Positions 46,901 to 55,360 of a stretch of 64,000 nt of DNA are shown here, in pieces (the stretch's first letter is position 1; the number at the start of each line of letters is the position of its first letter). The position numbers were made by a program, and so were the translations under genes. Source of the DNA: Ambrosia x helenae. Taxonomy: Eukaryota > Streptophyta > Magnoliopsida > Asterales > Asteraceae. The notes beneath the pieces are model-generated. The model was not told where the DNA came from, made no database searches, and saw nothing but the letters and a program-made list of their open reading frames with translations. Where the stretch lies: assembly GCA_030844895.1 (NCBI GenBank), contig CM061228.1, positions 58,684,718 to 58,748,717 of the forward strand, written 5' to 3'.

Positions 46901-48691
46901 GAGTCTGTTAAATGATCAGACATCTTAGGGCCTTCTTGTTCCAACATTCAGAGCCCGTCAACTCCCATATTACGATAGTTATAGCCTTTTAAAGTTGAGT
47001 CTTTTCTTGTGTACGAATCTCTACATAATTCTCGTTTCGTGAGTCCGATTACCGTCCGCTCAGCTTCGTATGATTTATCAGAGTCTTTCGAATGATCTGA
47101 TATCTTAAGGTCGTCTCGTTCCACCATTCGGGTCCCTTAAACATCCACAATACAATTGTTATAGCCTTTGAAACTAGAGTCTTTTCATGTGTACGAATCT
47201 CAACGTAATTGTCGTTTCGTGAGTCCGATTACCGTCCGGTCAGCTTCGTATGATTTATCCGAGTCTGTTGAATGATCAGACATCTTAGGGCCTTCTTGTT
47301 CCAACATTCAGAGCCCGTCAACTCCCATATTACGATAGTTATAGCCTTTTAAAGTTGAGTCTTTTCTTGTGTACGAATCTCTACATAATTCTCGTTTCGT
47401 GAGTCCGATTACCGTCCGCTTAGCTTCGTATGATTTATCTGAGTCTTTCGAATGATCTGATATCTTAGGGTCGTCTCGTTCCACCATTCGGATTCCTTAA
47501 ACTTCCACAATACAATTGTTATAGCCTTTGAAACTAGAGTTTTTTCATGTGTACGAATCTCAACGTAATTGTCGTTTCGTGAGTCCGATTACCGTCCGGT
47601 CAGCTTCGTATGATTTATCCGAGTCTGTTAAATGATCAGACATCTTAGGGCCTTCTTGTTCCAACATTTAGAGCCCGTCAACTCCCATATTACGATAGTT
47701 ATAGCCTTTTAAAGTTGAGTCTTTTCTTGTGTACGAATCTCTACATAATTCTCGTTTCGTGAGTCCGATTACCGTCCGCTCAGCTTCGTATGATTTATCT
47801 GAGTCTTTCGAATGATCTGATATCTTAAGGTCGTCTCGTTCCACCATTCGGGTCCCTTAAACTTCCACAATACAATTGTTATAGCCTTTGAAACTAGAGT
47901 CTTTTCATGTGTACGAATCTCAACGTAATTGTCGTTTCGTGAGTCCGATTACCGTCCGGTCAGCTTCGTATGATTTATCCGAGTCTGTTGAATGATCAGA
48001 CATCTTAGGGCTTTCTTGTTCCAACATTCAAAGCCCGTCAACTCCCATATTACGATAGTTATAGCCTTTTAAAGTTGAGTCTTTTCTTGTGTACGAATCT
48101 CTACATAATTCTCGTTTCGTGAGTCCGATTACCGTCCGCTCAGCTTCGTATGATTTATCTGAGTCTTTCGAATGATCTGATATCTTAGGGTCGTCTCGTT
48201 CCACCATTCGGGTCCCTTAAACTTCCACAATACAATTGTTATAGCCTTTGAAACTAGAGTCTTTTCATGTGTACGAATCTCAACGTAATTGTCGTTTCGT
48301 GAGTCCGACTACCGTCCGGTCAGCTTCGTATGATTTATCCGAGTTTGTTGAATGGTCAGACATCTTAGGGACTTCTCGTTCACCATTCAGAGCCCGTAAA
48401 CTCCCATATTACGATAGTTATAGCATTTGAAACTAGAGTCTTTTCATGTGTACGAATCTCAACGTAATTGTCGTTTCGTGAGTCCGATTACCGTCCGGGC
48501 AGCTTCGTTTGATTAATCCGAGTCTGTTGAATGATCAGACATACTAGGGCCATCTCGTTCCACCATTAAGAGCCCGTAAACTCCCATATAAAGATAGTTA
48601 TAGCCTTTTAAACTCGAGCCTTTCTTGTGTACGAATCTCTACATAATTCTCATTTCGTGAGTCCGATTACCGTCCGCTCAGCTTCGTATGA
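31959..48691 (-). repeat. 180-bp satellite array, right block (~93 monomers), opposite orientation
   Basis: Same monomer and same two alternating subtypes as the left block, read on the minus strand. Larger units are evident. Markers near 38.08-38.33 kb (CCGATTCTGTT, TATCAGAGTC, AAACATCCAC) recur 3417 bp later near 41.50-41.74 kb. The block around 42.6-43.2 kb recurs at 44.8-45.4 kb (offset ~2158 bp) and again at 48.0-48.6 kb (offset ~3237 bp). Variant monomers with ACCATTAAGAGCCCG occur near 32.56, 34.89, 36.15, 39.57, 43.17, 45.33 and 48.57 kb. No insertion or gene interrupts the array. The total is close to 93 x 180 bp, as expected when both flanking LINEs sit at the same monomer position. 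Confidence 0.97.
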
Positions 48692-48720
48692 TTTTTTTTT
48701 TTTTTTTTTTTTTTGATAAA

Positions 48721-48734
48721 GGAGACTATGCTCC
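48721..48734 (-). promoter_or_regulatory. LINE D 3'-terminal stem-loop (GGAG-N6-CTCC)
   Basis: Plus strand GGAGACTATGCTCC; on the element strand GGAG-CATAGT-CTCC. The arms are kept relative to LINE A and C while the loop has changed, which is what a selected hairpin would show, though four base pairs are weak evidence. Confidence 0.4.
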
Positions 48735-48870
48735 GGTAAATTTATTAATAACCAAATATTTACAAACATCACCGGCCTTGATCTTTACAAAATATATATA
48801 AACAAACCAAAACTAGATCAAGGCCCAAAAACAACCCCACCACCATTACAACCCATCAACCAAAAACTAT

Positions 48871-51157
48871 CTAGCCTATACCAATATTATCATCCCCAAT
48901 ATACCTTAAAACTAAACCAAAAAGACCCAATACATAATCAAACCAATTCATTATAATAACCCAATGAACAGGTTTTTGCTTCACAGTCCACCAGCTCTCT
49001 ATGCATTCTTCAAAGTTAGAAATGCAATCCCTCCCATTCTGTTTGTGATCGAGCAACAATACCATCCAATAAATCTTCTCAGCAGCATATCTATTATATC
49101 CATTTTGACCCATCATCAGGTTGCTTTCTGCTGTTGTCCGAACTTCATACCAGCAGCAATGCTCCAAAACACTAAATTTGCAACCCATACCCACAAAGAC
49201 TTCCACATATATTCTGCATTTCCAATTAACTAGTTTCAACATATCCCAGAAATCTCGCTTATTACCAATCCATCTCAGCCATTGAAGAGCATCCATAACA
49301 TATCCCTTATACCCAGACAGACCCATCTTTATCTTGTTGTCAATCCCATAAGAAAGCCAGCCATATCCACACCACCAAACCTGAAGTTTAAAAACTCTCC
49401 AGCAGCTATCAAACAACACCATAACAGGTTCCATAATAAGAATTCTCCATAAAACAGAAATAACAACCCATCCCAAAAAATACCACATCCCATAACAAAA
49501 CCAGCAACAATGACTCAAACCTATTCTAAAAACAAGAAACAGGTACAGAAAGGAAATCAAAGGTATTAGGGTTATCCATTTCTGCATGGTTCTAAAATCA
49601 ACAAAAAATTTAGGGGTGGAGATCATTGTCCTAATAGCAAAAATGGACTCCATCCTTATCTCTCCAGGTTTAATGCTCCCCCTGAGCTCAAAAGAACCTA
49701 TCCACCAATCATTATACGCAGAACCGGACTCAATCTCATAATGTGAGATAAACCCAGCAGAATAGACTCTAATAAACACAGGACAAGAATAACACAGAAG
49801 CAATATGAAGGCAATAATGCCCAGATTACTACCCAAACGTTATTTGTACTCCTTATAACTGCAAGTTCCCAAAAGTGTTTCCCATCCCTTTCCCTGAGCA
49901 AGTGCTCAAACACACTGACAGACTCATAACAAAATAAATCAAGGCTCAACAAGCACCAAAAAGGTGTAAAGGTTTTTGACCAGTGAATAGATCTAAAAAA
50001 TATAAAATTTAGGGTCGAAAGTAATGTCCTATAATCACTGGTCAATTCCCTCCTTATCTCTCCATTGTTAGGGCTTACACCAAGCCACCAAAATCCTATC
50101 CACCAATCAGTCTGCGCAGAATTGAATTCATTTCCTGAAGATAGAAAAAAATCCAACAGATTATTTATAAAGATAAAACAAAATAAAACTTTTTGAATCA
50201 AAACAGAAGGCTTATGCCACCAGATCTCTACCCAGACGTAATTAGTGCACCTTATGTCAGCAATTTCCCATAAGTAAATCCCATCCCTCCCCATAGGCAA
50301 GAGCCTAAAAACATAAACAGACTCCATACAACAACTGAAAAGGCTCAACAAGTACCATAAAGGCACAAAGGTTTGTGACCAGTGAATGGAACTAGAAAAA
50401 TAAAAAGTAAGAGTGGAAATTAATGTCCTATAATCACTGGTCATCTCCATCCTTATATCTCCATGGTTAAGGCTTCTCCATTGCCTCAATCCACCTATCC
50501 ACCAAACAAATCTCACAGAAATGAACCCTTCCCTTAATAGCAGGGACAGATTCATCAGATCATTTTTAAAATCCAAAACCTTTTGAACATTTTGAATAAA
50601 CATGAAGGTTTTATCAACCAGATATCTACCCTTTTGTATTTTGACAGCCCTTATCCCTCCATGATCCCATAAGGACTTTCCACCACCCTCCCATAGACTC
50701 AAAATACCAGACACAGACACAGACATAGACAAAATACTCAACAAAGACTTAAAACAAAAAAAGACAAGCTCAACAAAGGCCACAATAGCCATAGTGTTCC
50801 TGACCAGTGAGTAGTTCTAAAAGCAATAAAAAAACACTTTGAAGAAGTAGTCCTAGACTCACGATCAGATCCATCCTTATCACTCCATGTGTAGAGCTTA
50901 CTCCAAGCTTCAAAATCCTAACCACCATACAATCATTAACAGAGATAGACTTGCCCTACCAGGTATAGACAAGTCTAGGAGATCAATTTTAAAGACACAA
51001 CACAAAAAATTTTTTTGAGAGAAAACAGAAGGCTTAAGAAGCCAGATTACTACCCAAAGCATTTTGTACACCTTATTTCCGCTGATTCCCGTATCCCCAA
51101 AAAGACCCAATCCCATACAAGACCCATCTTGAACAATAATATCCTCCCAATCATCAT
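48871..51157 (-). pseudogene. LINE D ORF3-like region with four modules, one base after the ORF2 stop
   Basis: The ORF2 stop and this ATG form TGATATG (51161-51155). The first frame reaches the module motif and then breaks by one base. Open segments are 51116-50910, 50792-49698 (364 codons) and 49836-48871 (321 codons). Modules are recognised by VVIWLLKPS (~51050), a degenerate copy (~50620), VWVEIWWHKPS (~50220) and VWVVIWALLPS (~49820). Between them the recurring pattern is WWIG...GEIR.E.TSDYRT..STL, SIHWS+T, P.WYLLSL, then WE.A.IR.T. The same pattern at the same relative positions occurs in LINE A and C. The end aligns with the LINE A end (MGQNGYNRYAAE versus MGQNGCGRYVAE). Function is unknown. 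Conservation of open frame between diverged copies favours coding, but it is unproven. Confidence 0.45.
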
Positions 51158-51158
51158 A

Positions 51159-51888
51159 TCACAAATTCCACACGATAGCTGCCAAAGAGCCTTTGATAGG
51201 ACTCTTAAATGACAACCCCAGCAGCCTCATTCTAACTTCATCATATATCTGATTAGTCACAACATGAGATGGTTTGCTTCCCTTTCTAAAAATCCTTGCA
51301 TTTCTTTCCTGCCACACAAAATATACAGTAGCAGCCACTACCAACCTCTGTATAACATGCCACACATTTTTAGTAAACTTTCTTTCTTCAATAAAACTAA
51401 CAATATCCTCCCATCCATCAGGAGCTTGCTCAAACCTAGCCAACAATTTCATTCTTCTCCATATTGCATTAGAATATTCACATTCAAAGAATAAATGCTT
51501 ATGGCTGTCAGGCATAACCCCACAAAAAGCACATTTAAGATCCTCTCTAGAACTCCATAACAACATCCTATCCTGAGTAGGCAATCTGTATTTAAAAGCA
51601 AGCCAAACTATAAAAGCATGCCTTGGAACACTTTGACTAAACCAAACAAAATTCCCCCATTTAACCTTATTCCCCTTTCTGCATAGCTTATCATACACAG
51701 CTTTTGTAGAGAAATGAACATGTTTATTATTATTATCTTTCCACATAAACTGATCAGCACACCCACTATTTAAACAAGGAGCCTTCTCCTTAACCAACCA
51801 AGGGTATTTCTCATCCCAACCCCTAGGGACATTCCATTCATTATTAATTACCAAGTCAGCAACCTTACAATTCCAGCCCAGACCAGTG
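51159..51888 (-). pseudogene. LINE D ORF2 C-terminal fragment (zf-RVT domain)
   Basis: Open on the minus strand from the copia junction to TGA 51161-51159. It matches the C-terminal end of LINE A ORF2: FSTKAVYDKL, WLAFKYRLPTQDRM, and the zinc-binding motif CAFCGVMPDSHKHLFFEC. It ends in IVWNL, as LINE A ends near AVWNVN. The N-terminal endonuclease and RT are not in this segment because the copia element splits the ORF here and an assembly gap covers the other side. There are no internal stops, so it may have been intact before the insertion. Confidence 0.88.
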
Positions 51889-52607
51889 TGTTAGGACAAA
51901 GAGGATTGGTGAAACCACTTTTGTAAACCTTAGTCTAATTCACTTCTGTCATTTTTGGCTAAATAGAAGTACTACAAAGAAGACAAGAAACTGCTGATTA
52001 GAAGATATGAAGAAGTGCTGAAGTTGCAGAAGTTCTGAAGTCCAAACCAGACAAGTTCACTTCAGAAGTACTGAAGACAAAACTACTCTTCAGTATTGTC
52101 CTTCATCAGCACTTAGCAGAAGATATTTGCCACCGCCCAATTGCATCAGTAGTTTGTTGTTTAATATTACTTTTAGCTTTATTTGTTTCTTTCAATGTTG
52201 CAACTTGTGCAACTTGTAACTGGACTTTCTGTACTTGCTTTTCAGGCAAGATACATGCATGTAATCGTCTATAAATAGAAGACTTCAACCTTCTATTTTA
52301 GACATTGATTTTTAAGCAGAAAAATCCTTCAAACACTCTCATTGTTATTATTCCATTTCTGTATTTATTGTGAATCTTGCTAAGTATCTAATTCTCATTT
52401 ACAACTTAGATTCATAATAAATACTTTGTCATTTATCTTGTTTCAAACATCAAGGGGGAGTTACAACTCTGCCTTTGCATAAAAAGTGTTGCTTTAACTT
52501 ATAACATTCCGCTGTGCTTATAATCTGATTTACTAGGACTTGCTAAACACTTAAAGTGTCAAGATAGCAAGTTCTTACTTAGCAAACTAGAGCAAACTGA
52601 TCCAACA
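51889..52607 (+). repeat. Copia 5' LTR (719 bp)
   Basis: It begins TGTTAGG and ends ...CCAACA, giving TG...CA termini, followed by two bases and the PBS. It contains a TATA box TATAAATAG at 52270-52278, so transcription probably starts about 30 bp downstream. The 52010-52115 part is dense in GAAG/CTTC motifs (TTCTGAAGTCC, ACTTCAGAAGTACTGAAG). It is nearly identical to the visible 3' LTR. Confidence 0.93.
52270..52278 (+). promoter_or_regulatory. LTR promoter TATA box
   Basis: TATAAATAG inside the 5' LTR, repeated at 63342-63350 in the 3' LTR. It sits about 380 bp from the LTR start, which defines U3. Matches the plant TATA consensus. Confidence 0.75.
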
Positions 52608-52609
52608 AT

Positions 52610-52622
52610 TGGTATCAGAGCC
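52610..52622 (+). promoter_or_regulatory. Primer-binding site complementary to initiator tRNA-Met
   Basis: TGGTATCAGAGCC, two bases after the 5' LTR, is the standard plant copia PBS for the 3' end of tRNA-iMet. It fixes the LTR end and the element orientation. Confidence 0.93.
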
Positions 52623-52769
52623 TTGGTTTATCTGATCACATATCAATCTAACAAATTGAGAATCAGACACAAAGCTCTTATTGATATTCAATAAAAAGAT
52701 CAAAAGTTCACTTTTTATCAATATCCATCACTTAAAAGAGTCATCAGACAAATCTATAACTCTTTAAAA

Positions 52770-55343
52770 ATGGATCCACATAATACTGGTTCTGCCACCA
52801 AACCTGCCATGCTTGTGAGAAATGAGTACAATATATGGCAGAAAAGAATGGCACATACCTTGTCACAAACCAACACTGGTTGTTGGAGATCTGTGATATA
52901 TGGTCCACACAAACCAGTAAACATAAACCTTGAAACAAAAGAAGGGATTCCTAAGGATCCCAAAGACTATACAGATGAAGATTTCCTGAAACTTGAGCTA
53001 GATGCTAAGGCATTCTCTATGTTGGCAATGGCTCTCCCAAATGAAATATACTCTGGCCTTTTACATTGTGAAAGTGCCAAAGAACTTTGGGACTGTCTTA
53101 AAGAACAGTTTGGAGGAACTGAAGAGGTGATTGCCAACACCAGAGAAATTTTGGCTCAACAATATGAAACATTTGCTTATATTAATGGGGAGACTTTGAC
53201 ACAACAATTTGAAAGGTTCTCCTCATTAATCTCTGAGCTAAAGTTAAATGGGCAGACCTATACAACAGTATCTATGTTACATAGATTTTTAAGGTCTCTG
53301 CCTGACAAATGGGAAACTTACTCCATTGTCTTAAGATCCTCACCAGATTTTAGCTCCCTCACTCTTACAAAACTCCATGGGAGATTACTCACTTTTGAAA
53401 GAGAAATCGATCAAAAGAAGAAATTACAAACTTCTGGTAAAACTGCTGATGACTACCTACCAGGTAGTACAGCACTTTTGGGACAAGATTCACCAACTTG
53501 TTCCTATGGATCTTATGACAATATTGACATAACCACTGGGATCTCATCAGAAAGATCTTTCCCAGGTTATGACAATGATGACCAAGGTCAAACTGCTGAT
53601 AATCTATGTTTTATCATGGATGATTTGAAAAATTTTAGCAGTGATGACTTGGAAGAAATGGACATACTTCACCAACTGGCCATGCTAAGCATTAAAACTA
53701 ACAAGTTTTATAAAAGGTCAGGAAGGAAATTTCCAGGATTGACCAGTAACACAAAAATTGGTTTTGACAAATCTAAACTGAGATGTCACAAGTGTCAGAG
53801 GTTGGGACACTTTGCTAGAGAGTGTAGAAGCTCTAGCTTTAACCAATCACAATCTGGAAATAACTATAACCCCAATTATAATAGGAACAATGGAACTCAA
53901 GGGAGTGCTCATTTTGTACAGGCACAAGCTCCTCAACAGCAATATATGCCTCAAGTACAATATGTTCAAGTGCCTGCTCAACAGATGCAGAGCCAACAAT
54001 CAATCCCTCCCTTTCCAGCTGCTCAACTTCCTCCACAGCCTCAACAACCCCCTCAACAAAGCCTCTTTACCTCGGGGTATGTTGACTGGAGCAGTCTCCC
54101 ATATGACACCACAGAGTGTAATCCTGATGCAGACAACAAAGTGTTTGACATCAACTGGGGAGAACCAGACAATGGCAGAAAGAACTTTGCCTTAATGGCA
54201 TTTGAAGGCTCTACCTCAAGATCTGCATTGTCTCAGGTATCAAAAGAATCTTTGACAAAACTATGTTCAAACTCTTGCAAAGAAACTTTTGCTCTCATAA
54301 GAGAGACAAACGTGCACCTACAAGGCAAAGCCAATGATTTAGAAAGAAAATACACACAGATAAAATGTGATTTGGAAAGAAAACTGTGTGCTAAAACTAA
54401 AGAGGTTTCTAAATTAACTGACTCTGCCATTGAAACCCAAGCACAAATCAAAATGATGTTAAATGACCTGGGAGATGTCAGACAAGAGCTTGCTGACACC
54501 AGGATCACTTGTGAAAAATGGGTTGAATCTTGTAGGGGGTATCAACTACTGCTAAACAAACAAAGTGCTTCAAATGTGAAGTTTGGCATAGGATACCATC
54601 ATGTTGAAACACCAACAGATTTTTCTCCCAAAACTACTGAAGATGGGAGAAGAATTGTTTCAAATGAAACTTCTGAAGGGAAAGAATGCACATCTTTCCA
54701 TGAAAACTTTCTAAATAGAAATCCTGGCATTTTTAAAGAAAGTACTTCAGAAGTATTTACAAAAACTGACAACAAGCCATCAGTAGTTTCATCTACTTCA
54801 GGAGTTGAGACTCTGAAAACTACTGATGAGCAAAATCTTTTTACAACTGTCAGAAATTTGCCTTCAGAACAAAAACAGAAGGCAAAAGCATGTGAAATTT
54901 GTGGCCTGTTCAACCACAAAACTGAATTTTGTAGATACAGAAAAGGAATTCAGTTCAATCAAAAATTTAAACAACAGGTTGTGGGAAATCAAATCAGAAA
55001 TGATTATGAAAAAGTCTTTAAACCCAAGAAACAACCTGAAAACACCTTTTCTCAGAAAAAGATAATATCTCAACCAAAATCTTTTTCTCAAAATTCCATG
55101 TCAGTAGTTAGACCAGAATCATCAGCAGTTTCACAAACTGCTGAGATTCAAAATCTAAAGAACATGGTAGAACTACTGATGACCAAGGTTGATGGTGGTC
55201 CTAAAAAGGATACCACCATAGTTCTTCATGAAAAATCCATTGCCAAAAAGACATGGATTTCTCAACCTGGTCAAAAACAAACTGTAACTGTTCCCAAGAG
55301 CAAACCCAAAGCCAAACAGGCTTGGGTTTCCAAATCTAACTAA
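52770..55343 (+). CDS. gag: Copia gag polyprotein (857 aa)
   Basis: Structural protein of the virus-like particle that packages element RNA. The ATG at 52770 follows a 160-bp leader after the PBS. The N-terminal copia-type gag domain includes WQKRMAHTL (~27), LWDCLKEQFGG (~106), LTQQFERFSSLISEL (~148) and FLRSLPDKW (~175). A CCHC knuckle CHKCQRLGHFAREC starts at about residue 339. A Gln/Pro-rich linker follows (~390-430), then a predicted coiled-coil-like region (~500-600). A second knuckle, CEICGLFNHKTEFC, starts near residue 708. The C-terminus is basic. At 857 residues it is much longer than a minimal copia gag, in line with large SIRE-like elements. It ends at TAA 55341-55343; pol is in the -1 frame. 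There are no internal stops. Confidence 0.9.
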   Translation: MDPHNTGSATKPAMLVRNEYNIWQKRMAHTLSQTNTGCWRSVIYGPHKPVNINLETKEGIPKDPKDYTDEDFLKLELDAKAFSMLAMALPNEIYSGLLHCESAKELWDCLKEQFGGTEEVIANTREILAQQYETFAYINGETLTQQFERFSSLISELKLNGQTYTTVSMLHRFLRSLPDKWETYSIVLRSSPDFSSLTLTKLHGRLLTFEREIDQKKKLQTSGKTADDYLPGSTALLGQDSPTCSYGSYDNIDITTGISSERSFPGYDNDDQGQTADNLCFIMDDLKNFSSDDLEEMDILHQLAMLSIKTNKFYKRSGRKFPGLTSNTKIGFDKSKLRCHKCQRLGHFARECRSSSFNQSQSGNNYNPNYNRNNGTQGSAHFVQAQAPQQQYMPQVQYVQVPAQQMQSQQSIPPFPAAQLPPQPQQPPQQSLFTSGYVDWSSLPYDTTECNPDADNKVFDINWGEPDNGRKNFALMAFEGSTSRSALSQVSKESLTKLCSNSCKETFALIRETNVHLQGKANDLERKYTQIKCDLERKLCAKTKEVSKLTDSAIETQAQIKMMLNDLGDVRQELADTRITCEKWVESCRGYQLLLNKQSASNVKFGIGYHHVETPTDFSPKTTEDGRRIVSNETSEGKECTSFHENFLNRNPGIFKESTSEVFTKTDNKPSVVSSTSGVETLKTTDEQNLFTTVRNLPSEQKQKAKACEICGLFNHKTEFCRYRKGIQFNQKFKQQVVGNQIRNDYEKVFKPKKQPENTFSQKKIISQPKSFSQNSMSVVRPESSAVSQTAEIQNLKNMVELLMTKVDGGPKKDTTIVLHEKSIAKKTWISQPGQKQTVTVPKSKPKAKQAWVSKSN

Positions 55344-55360
55344 TTTGCTTTTATGTGCAG
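55188..55360 (+). other. Candidate intron at the gag/pol boundary
   Basis: The end of gag reads TCTAACTAATTTGCTTTT followed by ATGTGCAG at 55353-55360: branch-like CTAAC/CTAAT, a T-rich tract and an AG. AG lies exactly at a codon boundary of the pol frame. Phase-0 GT donors in gag are AAG|GTTGAT (55187/55188) or ACT|GTAACT (55283/55284). Splicing from either would remove the gag stop and fuse gag to pol in frame. The donor choice is uncertain, and a -1 frameshift is the alternative. Confidence 0.35.

Larger units (their letters stand above)
48692..51888 (-). mobile_element. LINE D: 3' part of a diverged L1-type LINE, interrupted by the copia element
   Basis: Minus-strand LINE with a 23-base A tail (plus-strand T run 48692-48714) abutting satellite at TCATACGAAGCTGAGCGG. 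It holds the end of ORF2 (zf-RVT), an ORF3-like region with four modules and a conserved 3' end with the GGAG/CTCC hairpin. Sequence divergence from A/C is clear, but the motif order is the same. At 51888 the copia 5' LTR begins, within ORF2. The 5' remainder would lie beyond the copia 3' LTR, where the assembly has a gap. Confidence 0.9.

Noticed and set aside
52040..52110. Heat-shock elements in the copia LTR (GAAGTTCTGAAG, TTCAGAAG)
   Set aside because: GAA and TTC are separated by one base, not the two required by the nGAAnnTTCn arrangement.
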